This document shows, piece by piece, positions 1 to 10,634 of a stretch of DNA of 64,000 nucleotides (position 1 is the stretch's first letter; each line of letters begins with the position of its first letter). The notes beneath the pieces are model-generated. The model did no database searches. It was not told where the DNA came from and saw nothing but the letters and a program-made list of their open reading frames with translations. The position numbers and the translations under genes are program-made. The stretch spans positions 61,972 to 125,971 of the forward strand of contig NZ_BLJO01000010.1 of the NCBI RefSeq assembly GCF_009932555.1, read 5' to 3'. The stretch is from Steroidobacter agaridevorans. Lineage in GTDB: Bacteria > Pseudomonadota > Gammaproteobacteria > Steroidobacterales > Steroidobacteraceae.

Positions 1-192
1 GAGGCGTGACGTAACGGGTGACGACGACGGTTCGCAAGCGTTGAGGATCCACACTGCTTTCGGCGGCGGGAGTATATAGCCCAGATTCAGGCGGCTGGGA
101 GCAGCTAATGCGACGAAGTGATGTGTGGTAGCGCGCTCAAGGCGCGCTACCGAGGTGAAATGTCCTGCTTATTAGAATGAGTCTTCAGACAA
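1..192. other. Left-edge intergenic segment with a perfect hairpin
   Basis: No convincing coding region is visible. One plus frame stays open from the edge to a TAG at 76-78 (about 25 codons) and could be the tail of an upstream gene, but nothing in it is recognisable. The notable element is a 10-bp perfect inverted repeat at 127-136 and 142-151 with a 5-nt loop. It lies 41 bp past the rhaI stop. No T-run follows on either strand, so it is terminator-like at best. Confidence 0.4.
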
Positions 193-1497
193 TCAGACAA
201 TGCCGCCGCCAAAACTCTGACTCGCCGGACGTTTGTTGGCGCACTCCAGCCGATAGTTACTGCGGCGATAAGCGGCCACCGGATCGATCGCCGCGCCTTT
301 CTGCAGCCGGGCGCGAGCCAGGATGGGCTGCACGTCGGTGGTGAACGCACGCTTCAGCGTCTGCGCCGCCATCAGCGCATCGTTCTGCTGTTGATAATCG
401 GCAAGCACCTGCCGATCCACCAGCAGCGCCTGCGCATAAGCCCGCTGCAACTCGATGGCGCTGATCATCAGGCTCTCGATGGGATCGGTGACATTGTGGG
501 ACTGATCCAGCATGTGCGCCGGTTGGAAGTCCGGCGCCTGGCGCCACTGCGCATCGACCAGCTCGTTGAACACCAGGAACAGGCGGTACGGATCGATCGA
601 GCCGGTGTCCAGATCGTCGTCGCCGTACTTCGAATCGTTGAAGTGGAAGCCGCCGAGCCGGCGGGCATGCACCAGGCGTGAGACGATCATCTCGATATTC
701 ACATTCGGCGCATGGTGGCCGAGATCGACCAGGCAGAACGCTTTCGGGCCAAGCGTCTGCGCCGCGAGCAGCGAGCTGCCCCAATCCTGAATCACGGTCG
801 CGTAGAACGCCGGCTCATACATCTTGTGCTCGATGAGCATGCGCCAGTCCGCCGGCAGCGCCGCGTAGATCTGGCGGGTCGATTCGAGATAACGCTCGAA
901 GGCACGGCCCAGATGCTGCTGACCGGGGAAGTTCGCACCGTCGCCGATCCAGACGGTCAGCGCCTTCGAGCCGAGCAGCTGGCCGATGCGAATGCAATCG
1001 ATGTTGTGCTCGACGGCCTGGGCTCGCACCGCCGCGTCGGTGTGCGTGAGGCTGCCGAACTTATAAGAAAGCTTCTGGCCGGGGCGGTCCTGAAACGTGT
1101 TCGAGTTGACCGCATCGAAGCCGAGCCCGAGCGCGGTGGCCCGCTGGCGCAGCGCCGGCACGTCGTCGGTGTGATCCCAGGGCAGATGCAGCGAGACCGT
1201 GGGAGTGGCGCCGGTCAGGCTATGAATGACCCCGCAGTCCTCGAGCTTCTCGAACACATTGCGAGGCTCGCCGATGCCGGGGAAGCGTGCGAAGCGAGTC
1301 CCGCCGGTGCCGACGCCCCATGAGGGAATGGCCACGCCAAAGCTGGCGACGGTTGCGGTGACGGCGTCGATGTCGACGCCACGGCGACTCAGGATCGCGC
1401 CGAGCGCAGCGTAATCGGCCTCAACGTCTTTCAGCAGCTTCGCGTTGCCGTCGGCGATGAACGAGCGATCGCGCGGGTCGGAATAAGTGCCAGCCAT
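193..1497 (-). CDS. rhaI: L-rhamnose isomerase (RhaI type)
   Basis: A 434-residue sugar isomerase that converts L-rhamnose to L-rhamnulose in the cytoplasm. It belongs to the xylose-isomerase-like TIM-barrel group used by rhizobia and Pseudomonas, not the E. coli RhaA type. Visible family features are an N-terminal segment on RhaI-like spacing, a metal-ligand region near VDLGHHAPNVNIE, and a late stretch GGFHFNDSKYGDDDLD. I chose the ATG at 1497 over the track-length start at 1554 because a GAGGGGG Shine-Dalgarno sits about 5 nt upstream and the family starts close to this point. It lies 68 bp downstream of rhaD on the same strand, so the two are probably cotranscribed. Function is inferred from family likeness plus the full rha context. 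Confidence 0.9.
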   Translation of the reverse strand: MAGTYSDPRDRSFIADGNAKLLKDVEADYAALGAILSRRGVDIDAVTATVASFGVAIPSWGVGTGGTRFARFPGIGEPRNVFEKLEDCGVIHSLTGATPTVSLHLPWDHTDDVPALRQRATALGLGFDAVNSNTFQDRPGQKLSYKFGSLTHTDAAVRAQAVEHNIDCIRIGQLLGSKALTVWIGDGANFPGQQHLGRAFERYLESTRQIYAALPADWRMLIEHKMYEPAFYATVIQDWGSSLLAAQTLGPKAFCLVDLGHHAPNVNIEMIVSRLVHARRLGGFHFNDSKYGDDDLDTGSIDPYRLFLVFNELVDAQWRQAPDFQPAHMLDQSHNVTDPIESLMISAIELQRAYAQALLVDRQVLADYQQQNDALMAAQTLKRAFTTDVQPILARARLQKGAAIDPVAAYRRSNYRLECANKRPASQSFGGGIV

Positions 1498-1565
1498 GAT
1501 GTCCCCCTCAACTCGCAGGGGATCGGGCGCGCCGCGCCGATCCCCTGCTCTCAAACCGTACTCGA

Positions 1566-3686
1566 CTACCGCGTGAAGGCGGCTGCGTTACCGGCGTCGA
1601 CGTTGATGATATTCCCGGTCGACTTCGATGCACGCTCGGATGCGAAGAAAGCCACCGCCTCCGCCACGTCCTCGGGATATACGCTGCGCTTGAGCAGGCT
1701 GCGCTCGCGGTAAATGGTTTCGAGCTCGTCGGTGCTGGTCTTGTACTGCTCGGCGCGCTGCTGGGCCCACTCGCCCTGCCAGATACGCGAGCCGCGCAAC
1801 ACAGCGTCCGGGTTCACGACATTCACGCGAATGCCGACCGGCGCGCCTTCCAGCGCCAGGCATCGAGCCAGATGCAGCTCGGCAGCCTTGGCCGTGCAGT
1901 AGGCGGCGGCGCCCGGCGACGCGGCCAGTGCGTTCTTGGAGCCGATGAACACGATGGAGCCGCCGATGTTCTGCGTCTTCAACAGCTGGAATGCCTGTCG
2001 CGAGACCAGGAAGTAGCCCGTGGACAGGATGTCCATGTTCTTCTGCCAGGTCGCGAGGCTGGTCTGATCGACCGGCGACGCCGACGCGATGCCCGCATTG
2101 GAAACGCAGATATCGACGCCGCCGAACTTCCACGAGCTGTCGCGGAAGCTGGCGACGACCGCGTCCTCGCGCGTCACGTCCATCCAGGTGCTGGCAACGA
2201 CGTCGTTGCCATACTGTTTCTTCAAGCCCGCTTCGGCTTCGGCGAGCGCGTCATGATCGATATCGCACAGCACGACACACGCGCCTTCTTCCATCAACCG
2301 GCGTGCGGTCGCGAGGCCAATGCCGCCCGCACCGCCCGTGATGAGCGCGACGCGGCCCGCCAAAGGTTTCGGCTTCGGCATGCGCTGCAGCTTGGCTTCT
2401 TCCAGATCCCAATATTCGATATCGAATGCTTCCTGCTCCGGCAGGCCGCGATACGTCGACACCGCAGCAGCGCCACGCATGACGTTGATCGCATTGATAT
2501 AGAACTCGCCGGCGATGCGCGCAGTCGCTTTATCGGCAGCGAACGTGATCATGCCGACGCCCGGCACCAGGTAAACGACCGCATTCGGATCGCGCATCTT
2601 CGGCGAGCCGGGCCGCTTGCAACGTTCGTAGTAAGCGGCGTAACGCTCGCGATACTGTTCGATGGCCGGCTGCACGCGACGGGCGAACTGCTCGATCGAC
2701 TCGTTCGCCGCGTCGAACGGCAGCACCAGCGGCCAGATCTTGGTGCGCAGGAAATGATCCGGGCACGACGTGCCGAGATCGGCGAGCGCCTGCAATTTCT
2801 CGCTGCCCACGAATTCCAGCACCGCCGCGCTGTCGTCGAAGTGACCGACCTTGCGCGAAGTGCCAGAAATCAGGCCACGAATGCGCGGCATGATGGCGGC
2901 CGCAACTTCACGACGCTTTTCCACCGGCAAGGGCTGAGATTTGAGCGCACCGAACGGCAGCTTGCCGCGGCTCTTCTCAGCCAGCCACGTCGTCGCACGA
3001 TTGATCACATCGAGCGTGTTCTCGTAGCAGTCCTTCGCAGTATCCGCCCAAGTGAACACACCATGCGCTTCGAGCACCACGCCGCGCGCTTTGGGGTTTT
3101 CACGAGTGAACTTGCGGAGCGCCAGGCCCAGTTCGTAGCCAGGGCGAATCCAGGGCAACCAGCCGATCTCGTCGCCATAGATTTCTTTGGTCAACGCCTT
3201 GCTGTCGGCGGACGCCGCAATCGCAATCAAAGCATCCGGATGCATGTGATCGACGTGCGCACGATCGACCAGGCCGTGCAACGGAGTATCGATACTCGCG
3301 GCCCGCGGATTCAGGTTGAACGTGCAGTGGGAATACAGCGGCACCAGCACGCTGTCGCTGTCCTTGCCCTTGTAGAACGGCTCGAGCGACAGGAACTTGT
3401 CCATATATAAGGTGGCGAAGCCGTCCAGCTTCATGGTGCCCAGGTCGCCGCCCGAGCCCTTCACCCACAGCACCTTCACGTCCTGGCCGGTGAGCGGATC
3501 CTTTTCGATGACCTTGGCGGAGGTGTTGCCGCCGCCAAAGTTGGTAATGCGCTTGTCCGAGCCGAGCAGATTGGAGCGGTACAGCAGCAGCTGGGCCGGC
3601 GTCATCCCGGCCGCGAGCGCATCGTTCCAGCGGTTTTCGACCAGCAACGAAGACGACTCGGCTTGCACCGGCTGAACCACACTCAT
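1566..3686 (-). CDS. rhaD: Bifunctional rhamnulose-1-phosphate aldolase / short-chain dehydrogenase
   Basis: A 706-residue fusion. Residues about 25-410 are a class II aldolase/adducin-type domain that should cleave L-rhamnulose-1-phosphate to DHAP and L-lactaldehyde; the stretch HVDHMHPDALIAIAAS is the likely metal-binding region. From about residue 440 a short-chain dehydrogenase follows, with the Rossmann motif TGGAGGIG and the YxxxK motif YCTAK. It should oxidise L-lactaldehyde with NAD. This fused form is the one known as RhaD in Rhizobium. The start has a strong GGGGGAG ribosome site 6 nt upstream. It is the first gene of the leftward unit rhaD-rhaI and diverges from rhaR across 163 bp that hold the likely operators. 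Confidence 0.93.
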   Translation of the reverse strand: MSVVQPVQAESSSLLVENRWNDALAAGMTPAQLLLYRSNLLGSDKRITNFGGGNTSAKVIEKDPLTGQDVKVLWVKGSGGDLGTMKLDGFATLYMDKFLSLEPFYKGKDSDSVLVPLYSHCTFNLNPRAASIDTPLHGLVDRAHVDHMHPDALIAIAASADSKALTKEIYGDEIGWLPWIRPGYELGLALRKFTRENPKARGVVLEAHGVFTWADTAKDCYENTLDVINRATTWLAEKSRGKLPFGALKSQPLPVEKRREVAAAIMPRIRGLISGTSRKVGHFDDSAAVLEFVGSEKLQALADLGTSCPDHFLRTKIWPLVLPFDAANESIEQFARRVQPAIEQYRERYAAYYERCKRPGSPKMRDPNAVVYLVPGVGMITFAADKATARIAGEFYINAINVMRGAAAVSTYRGLPEQEAFDIEYWDLEEAKLQRMPKPKPLAGRVALITGGAGGIGLATARRLMEEGACVVLCDIDHDALAEAEAGLKKQYGNDVVASTWMDVTREDAVVASFRDSSWKFGGVDICVSNAGIASASPVDQTSLATWQKNMDILSTGYFLVSRQAFQLLKTQNIGGSIVFIGSKNALAASPGAAAYCTAKAAELHLARCLALEGAPVGIRVNVVNPDAVLRGSRIWQGEWAQQRAEQYKTSTDELETIYRERSLLKRSVYPEDVAEAVAFFASERASKSTGNIINVDAGNAAAFTR

Positions 3687-3849
3687 CTAATCTCCCCCAC
3701 AGGCAGTTTGATCGCGTTCGGGCATAAAAAATCGCTCCGCGCGCTATGAAATGACTGTTTACCACACGAATCGATCATATACAATCAGATGCGAGCATAA
3801 TCGATCAGCAACGCGACAGCCGTGATCGAAACTGCTTTTAGGAGGTTCC
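3687..3849. promoter_or_regulatory. Divergent rhaD / rhaR promoter region with direct repeats
   Basis: The 163-bp gap between the divergent rhaD and rhaR starts holds two identical 9-mers AATCGATCA at 3769-3777 and 3799-3807. They are in direct orientation exactly 30 bp apart, close to three helical turns. The segment between them is AT-rich compared with the flanks. Spaced direct repeats on one helix face fit operators for the adjacent DeoR-family regulator. The repeats are seen; their role is inference. Confidence 0.5.
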
Positions 3850-4653
3850 ATGTTGGAACGTGAGCGCCATAGCCTGATTCTGAAGCTCGTCGAAGAGCGC
3901 TCCATCGTGAGCGTCGGCGACCTGTTGGATTTGCTCGGCGCATCCGAGGCGACCATCCGTAGAGACATCAACACGCTGGCCGAGCGTGGCGAAGTCAAAC
4001 GTATCCGCGGTGGCGCCGAAGCGGTGCGTCCGCGGCATCAGCCGCACCTGGTGGGCATGCCGTTCTCGCTGAGCCAGGACATCAGTGTTCCGCAGAAGCG
4101 CGCCATCGCTCGCGTAGCCGCGGAGCTCATCACTCCGGGCGAGAGCATCATTATCAATGGCGGCACCACCACGTTCGCGCTGGTGGAATTTCTCGCCGAC
4201 CACGATCTGGACATCCTGACGAATTCGTTTCCGATCGCGGCCAAGCTGCTCGCGACCAGCCGCAATCGGATCACGCTGCCGGGCGGCACCATCTTCCGTG
4301 AGCAGAACATCGTGCTCAGCCCGTTCGACAACGACACCATCGACAACTTCTGGGGCAACAAGCTGTTCACCGGCTGCTACGGCCTGAACCGCTTCGGCAT
4401 CATGGAAGCCGATCCGTTGATCGTGCAGGCGCAGACCAAGCTGTTGAAGCGTACCGAAGATGTGATCGTGATGGCCGACAGCAGCAAGCTGCGGCAGAAG
4501 TCGGCGATGATCGTCACGGGGCTGGAGCGGATCTCCACCATCGTCACCGACGACGGCGCCAAACCGGAAGAGTTGGAAGTATTCAAAGCGGCGGGCATCA
4601 AAGTGATCGTCGCCTCGGTGAGCCAGGACGACGAGTTGCAGAAACTCGCGTGA
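3850..4653 (+). CDS. rhaR: DeoR-family transcriptional regulator of rhamnose genes
   Basis: A 267-residue DeoR-type repressor. The N-terminal winged helix spans about residues 3-60, with the recognition-helix region SEATIRRDINTLAERGEV. A sugar-phosphate sensor domain of the RpiA-like fold follows, with the typical stretches NGGTTTFALVEFL and MADSSKL. The ATG is preceded by AGGAGG at 5-nt spacing. It heads the rightward rhaRSTPQK unit and diverges from rhaD. In Rhizobium the equivalent protein represses rhaR-K and rhaDI. The effector is expected to be a pathway intermediate, which the sequence does not settle. Confidence 0.88.
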   Translation: MLERERHSLILKLVEERSIVSVGDLLDLLGASEATIRRDINTLAERGEVKRIRGGAEAVRPRHQPHLVGMPFSLSQDISVPQKRAIARVAAELITPGESIIINGGTTTFALVEFLADHDLDILTNSFPIAAKLLATSRNRITLPGGTIFREQNIVLSPFDNDTIDNFWGNKLFTGCYGLNRFGIMEADPLIVQAQTKLLKRTEDVIVMADSSKLRQKSAMIVTGLERISTIVTDDGAKPEELEVFKAAGIKVIVASVSQDDELQKLA

Positions 4654-4703
4654 GTCAAAGCGCGGCGGCACGACCATAACGGTTGGCCGCCTGGATGCGG
4701 GGG

Positions 4704-5728
4704 ATGAGAATGCGTAGAAGGGCAATGCTCGTGGGTGCGGTCTCGCTGGCCGCCGTGATGATCGCGGGCTGCGGCGATCGGCCGCAAGGCGCGGGCGACG
4801 GCAAGGCAGGCGAAAAACTTCGCATCGGCATCGTCGCCAAGAACCTGGGCAGCGGCTTCTTCGACGCCGTCCACAAGGGCGCGGACGAAGCTGCGGCGAC
4901 ACTCGGCGCAGAAATCATTTTCACCGGCCCCACCACGCCGACCGCCGAAGGGCAGATAGAAACATTGAATGCGCTGATCGCCCAGCGCGTCGACGCCATC
5001 GCGATTTCGGCGAACGATCCCGATGCCGTCGTGCCGACACTGCAGCGAGCGATGCAACGAGGCATCAAGGTCATTTCTTATGACTCCGCCGTTGCGAAGG
5101 CTGGCCGCGCCGTTCATCTCGCTCCGTCGTCGGACGAGTTGATCGGTCAGACCGTGGCGCAGCTCGCCGCCGAGCTGGCGCCGGAAGGCAAAGGCAAGAT
5201 CGCGGTTGTTTCAGCGACGCCGACGTCGACCAATCAAAATTCCTGGCTCGCGCAGATGAAGCAGGCGCTGCCGCAGTACCCGGGGCTGGAGTTCGCAGGT
5301 GTTGTCTATGGCGACGATGTCGCAGACAAGTCCTATCGCGAGACCGTGGCGCTGGTGAAGCAGCATCCGGACCTCGCGGTCATTGTTTCGTTGAGCTCGG
5401 TTGGCATCGTGGCCGCAGCCAAGGCCATCGAGGATCAAGGGCTCACGGGCAAAGTGAAAGTCACTGGACTGGGCCTGCCCTCCGAGCTGGTCGGCTATGT
5501 GCGCAAAGGCGTCGTGCCGAAATTCGCGATCTGGAATCCCATCGACCTCGGCTACGCAGCGACTCAAGTCGCCGCCCAGCTCGCGCGCGACGCAAATCCT
5601 GAAGACGGCACGGAGATCTCATTGGGGCGCGTGGGTGCGGTGACGTTCGATGCCGACGGTGTCGGCGCGATGGCCAAACCGTTCATCTACGACCAGAGCA
5701 ACGTCGAGCAGTTCGCGGCGATTTTCTG

Positions 5729-5729
<1 letters not shown>
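4704..5729 (+). CDS. rhaS: Rhamnose ABC transporter substrate-binding lipoprotein
   Basis: A periplasmic sugar-binding protein of the CUT2 (ribose/rhamnose) class, about 341 residues. The N-terminus is Arg-rich, then hydrophobic, ending in the lipobox VMIAGC, so it is probably anchored as a lipoprotein. The mature part has the CUT2 pattern LRIGIVAKNLGSGFFDAVHKG, the repeat ALIAQRVDAIAISANDP and YDSAV. Possible starts are TTG 4683, ATG 4695, ATG 4704 and ATG 4710. I favour 4704 or 4710 because the hydrophobic core then lies at the normal distance and a GGGGGATGAG stretch can act as the ribosome site. The stop overlaps the rhaT start as TGATG, so translation is coupled. Confidence 0.87.
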
Positions 5730-7233
<1,504 letters not shown>

Positions 7234-7237
<4 letters not shown>

Positions 7238-8217
7238 TTCCAATGATACAAAACTCCGCCGCCCGGCGCGATCTCGCGCTCGGGGTCATCGTCGTGTTGT
7301 TGCTGGCTTCGGTCACGGCCGCGTTTCCGCAGTTCGCCCAGCCCGGCAACCTCGCCGAAATTCTCGACGACAGCGCCATTCTGATCCTGCTCGCGCTGGG
7401 GCAGATGTTGGTGATCCTCACGCGCGGCATCGATCTGTCGATCGCGGCGAATCTGGCGCTGTCGGGAATGCTGGTCGCACTGTTGAACAAGAACTATCCG
7501 GGCTTGGGCGTCGCGCCCGTGCTGTTGATCGCTCTCGTCAGCGGCACACTGCTCGGTGCGATCAACGGCCTCCTGGTGTGGCGGCTGAAGCTGCCGCCCA
7601 TCGTCGTCACGCTCGGCACGATGTCGGTGTATCGCGGCGTGATTTATTTGCTGTCCGGCGGCACTTGGGTGAACGACAACCATATGTCGCCGCAGTTTCT
7701 CGGCTTCATTCGTTATGAGCTGCTGGGTCTCACCTTGCTCTCGTGGCTCGCAATCTTCGCTGTCGCTGCCTTTGCGGTGGTGATGCGTTACACCGTGTTG
7801 GGCCGGAATCTCTACACCGCCGGCGGCAATCCCGCCGCTGCGACCTACACCGGCATCGATCCCGGTCGCATGCAATGCATCGCGTACACGATCTGTGGCG
7901 CAATCGCCGGGCTGTGCGGTTATTTGTGGGTGGCACGCTTCGCGGTCGCCTACACCGACATCGCGCTTGGCTTCGAGCTGCAAGTGATCGCAGCATGCTT
8001 GATCGGCGGCGTCGCAATTGCGGGTGGCATCGGCACCGTGGCCGGCGTGGTGCTTGGCTGTCTGTTCATCGGTGTCATCAGAAATGCGCTGCCATTGATC
8101 GGCATCTCACCGTTCTGGCAGATGGGCATCAACGGCCTGGTCATCGTCGTAGCGGCCGTGCTGAGCGCGCGACGGCGCGAAGACAAGCGCGCCATCCTGG
8201 AGGCCCAAGCGGCATGA
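7234..8217 (+). CDS. rhaP: Rhamnose ABC transporter permease 1
   Basis: A 327-residue inner-membrane permease of the BPD_transp_2 (RbsC-like) family with about eight to ten hydrophobic helices. The family pattern LGQMLVILTRGIDLSI occurs in the first third, and GGVAIAGGIGTVAGVVLG near the C-terminus. The GTG at 7234 overlaps the rhaT stop as GTGA; an in-frame ATG lies at 7243. Its own stop overlaps the ATG of a 25-codon ORF (ATGA) that precedes rhaQ. Assignment as rhaP rather than rhaQ rests on order alone. Confidence 0.88.
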
Positions 8218-8291
8218 ACACGCCAGGACACAAAAGCCTGCTGCGGCGGGGCTCGACGTTCGCGCTGATTCCGGTCATCGAGGCGACCTGA
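8214..8291 (+). CDS. 25-codon ORF, partial duplicate of the rhaQ N-terminus
   Basis: This short ORF starts with an ATG overlapping the rhaP stop and ends 2 bp before the rhaQ ATG. Its codons 7-23 align without gaps to rhaQ codons 5-21: KSLLRRGSTFALIPVIE against KSLLRWESMLALVLVIE. At DNA level 8232-8282 and 8306-8356 match at 39 of 51 positions. It therefore looks like a decayed tandem duplicate of the 5' end of rhaQ, or a leader that couples rhaQ translation to rhaP; its last codons contain the GAGG that serves as the rhaQ ribosome site. No membrane-protein function can be expected from 25 residues. That it is translated is inference from the overlap. Confidence 0.55.
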   Translation: MNTPGHKSLLRRGSTFALIPVIEAT

Positions 8292-8293
8292 CC

Positions 8294-9256
8294 ATGCAGA
8301 GATTCAAGAGTCTGTTGCGCTGGGAGTCGATGCTCGCGCTGGTGCTGGTCATCGAGTTCGTCAGCTTCGCCAGCCTGTCGCCGTACTTCCTGGATGTGTG
8401 GACGCTGTCGGATGCCACGTTCAACTTCACCGAGCGCGCCGTCATTGCTCTGCCGCTGGCGCTGCTGATCATCGCGGGCGAGATCGATATCTCCGTTGCA
8501 GCCATCATCGCGTTGTCGTCCGTTGCGATGGGCTTGGCCGCCGCGGCCGGCATTCAAACGCCGGGCCTGGTTGCGATCGGCCTGGGCACGGGGCTCGCAG
8601 CGGGCATGGTCAATGGCGCACTGGTGACCTTGGGCCGCGTGCCCTCGATCGTCGCGACCATCGGCACGATGACGCTGTTTCGCGGGCTCGCCTATGCCGT
8701 GCTCGGCGATCGCGTGCTGAAGGAATATCCGGAATCGTTCTCTGTGTTCGGCCAGGGCTACGCGGCAGGCCCGTTATCCATCGAGCTGAGCCTGCTCATC
8801 GTACTTGCCGTCGTGTTCGGCTTGTTTCTGCATGTGACTCGCTGGGGGCGCACCATCTACGCTTTGGGTGCGAATCCCACCGCAGCGAAGTGGTCGGGCG
8901 TACCGGTCGATCGCTATCGCTTCGCGCTGTTTGCAGTGACCGGCCTTTGCAGCGGACTCGCAGCGGTGCTGCTCACATCGCGCCTCGGCTCGACGCGGCC
9001 GTCGATCGCGCAGGGCTGGGAATTGGAGATCATCAGCATGGTCATTCTCGGCGGCGTATCGGTGTGGGGCGGCAAAGGCACCATTCCGGGCGTGCTGCTC
9101 GCGGCCGTGGTGCTGGGCTTCGTGAACTTCGGGTTGGGGCTGTTGAACGTGCCGGGTATCGTGATGTCCATCATCGTCGGTGCGCTGCTCATCACCGTCG
9201 TCGCCATTCCGGTGATCGCCGAGCGCTGGTGGGGCCCGGCCCGCCGGCTTTCGTAA
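8294..9256 (+). CDS. rhaQ: Rhamnose ABC transporter permease 2
   Basis: A 320-residue multi-pass permease paired with RhaP. It carries the CUT2 permease pattern LPLALLIIAGEIDISVAAIIAL in the first third and GGVSVWGGKGTIPGVLL before the last helices. The two permeases form the membrane channel energised by RhaT. The start ATG is followed by a short cytoplasmic segment MQRFKSLLRW, which is duplicated in the preceding mini-ORF. rhaK follows 6 bp after the stop. Confidence 0.89.
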   Translation: MQRFKSLLRWESMLALVLVIEFVSFASLSPYFLDVWTLSDATFNFTERAVIALPLALLIIAGEIDISVAAIIALSSVAMGLAAAAGIQTPGLVAIGLGTGLAAGMVNGALVTLGRVPSIVATIGTMTLFRGLAYAVLGDRVLKEYPESFSVFGQGYAAGPLSIELSLLIVLAVVFGLFLHVTRWGRTIYALGANPTAAKWSGVPVDRYRFALFAVTGLCSGLAAVLLTSRLGSTRPSIAQGWELEIISMVILGGVSVWGGKGTIPGVLLAAVVLGFVNFGLGLLNVPGIVMSIIVGALLITVVAIPVIAERWWGPARRLS

Positions 9257-9262
9257 CAACCT

Positions 9263-10630
9263 ATGACGCATCCGCTGATCGCACTGATCGATATCGGCAA
9301 GACCAACGCCAAGGTCTCCGTCATCGATCCGCAGACAGGCACCGAGATTCGCGGCAGCCGACGGGCCAATGCCGTCGTTCAAGGTCCCGCGATGCGCGAA
9401 CTGGACGTCGAAGCGATCAGCCGATGGTTGCTGGACGCGTTGCGCGACGCGCCTCATCGAGATCGCATTCGCACCATCGTTCCGGTCGCTCACGGAGCCG
9501 CCGCGGCCCTGATCGATCGCGACAATCGTGTAGTCGCCGCGCCGGACTATGAAGATGCTTGTTTCGAACGAGTGAACGCGGAGTATGGACAGCAGCGCGA
9601 CGCTTACCAAAGCACGTACTCGCCAGACCTGCCGCTCGGACTGAACCTCGGCCGTCAGCTGTTTTTCCTGCAAGAAGCCCAGCCGCAGCTGTTCTCGCGA
9701 GTTGCTCACGCGCTGCTCTATCCGCAGTTCTGGGCATGGCGCTTGAGCGGCGTGATGGCCAGCGAAGTGACCTCGCTCGGTTGTCACTCCGATCTTTGGC
9801 TGCCACGAGAGCAGCACTTCTCGAAGCTGGCGCAGGTCCGAAGCTGGGACAAGCTGTTTCCGCCGAAGAAACTCGCGAGCGATGTGCTTGGGCCGATCTC
9901 GGCTGAGATCGCAGCCGCGACGGGCCTCGACCCGCAATGTCAGGTCACCAGCGGCATTCACGACTCGAACGCATCGTATCTGAAGTTTCTGATCGCGCGA
10001 GACCGCGAGGAGCCGTTCACGGTGATTTCGAGCGGAACGTGGACCGTCGTCATGGCGAACCGGGCGGATCTGTCACGACTTCGCGAAGACAAGGACATGC
10101 TCGCGAGCGTCGATGCCTTCGGATCGCCGGTGGCAACGGCGAGATTCATGGGCGGTCGCGAGTACGAAGCGATCGCGGGAACGGACGTCCGTCCCAATAT
10201 GCCGGCGCTGCTCAATGTGATCGAGCGGCAGTCGATGGCCTTGCCGGCGTTCGCGAGTGGCGGACCGTTTGCCGGGCGCGAGGGGCGCGTAATCAATGCC
10301 GAGTCGTTGTCGGGCTCGGAACGGGCCAGCCTCGCAACGTTGTACATCGCGCTGATGTCCGAGTTGCTGATCGAGATGTTGGGCGCCGACGGCGCCGTGC
10401 TGATCGATGGCCCGCTCGCGACGAATCCCTTGTTCGGGTCGATTCTCGGTGCGTTACTGCCCGAGCGATCGATCGAGTTGAGCTCCGGCGACGGCGGCAA
10501 CACGCGGGCTGCTTGTTATCTCGCGCGCTTCCATGACGCGCCACCTTCACCGATGACACCGGCGACTGCTGCGAGTCTCAAAGGATTGCCGGCCTATCGG
10601 GAAGCCTGGCGGAAACTGCTGGTGAGCTGA
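9263..10630 (+). CDS. rhaK: Rhamnulose/rhamnose kinase, FGGY family
   Basis: A 455-residue FGGY carbohydrate kinase. The N-terminal phosphate-binding motif DIGKTNAKVSVID, the substrate-side stretch SGIHDSNASYL (about residues 230-240) and the ATP-side motif SSGTWTVVM are visible. It should phosphorylate L-rhamnulose at O1 for RhaD. It is the last gene of the rightward rha unit. In Rhizobium RhaK is also needed for transporter activity, which is family knowledge that cannot be read here. The gene ends 4 bp before the convergent DUF748-like gene, with no room for a separate terminator. Confidence 0.9.
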   Translation: MTHPLIALIDIGKTNAKVSVIDPQTGTEIRGSRRANAVVQGPAMRELDVEAISRWLLDALRDAPHRDRIRTIVPVAHGAAAALIDRDNRVVAAPDYEDACFERVNAEYGQQRDAYQSTYSPDLPLGLNLGRQLFFLQEAQPQLFSRVAHALLYPQFWAWRLSGVMASEVTSLGCHSDLWLPREQHFSKLAQVRSWDKLFPPKKLASDVLGPISAEIAAATGLDPQCQVTSGIHDSNASYLKFLIARDREEPFTVISSGTWTVVMANRADLSRLREDKDMLASVDAFGSPVATARFMGGREYEAIAGTDVRPNMPALLNVIERQSMALPAFASGGPFAGREGRVINAESLSGSERASLATLYIALMSELLIEMLGADGAVLIDGPLATNPLFGSILGALLPERSIELSSGDGGNTRAACYLARFHDAPPSPMTPATAASLKGLPAYREAWRKLLVS

Positions 10631-10634
10631 CGAC

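Noticed and set aside
127-151. Intrinsic terminator for rhaI
   Set aside because: The stem is perfect, but no T-run follows on the minus strand; reported only as a hairpin.
1872-3410. 512-codon plus-strand frame antisense to rhaD
   Set aside because: Composition is Arg/His/Asp-rich with no family likeness, and the opposite strand codes a complete conserved RhaD. It is a GC-driven shadow frame.
8774-9961. 395-codon minus-strand frame antisense to rhaQ and rhaK
   Set aside because: Both sense genes are complete and recognisable; the antisense product is Arg/Asp/His-rich without motifs.
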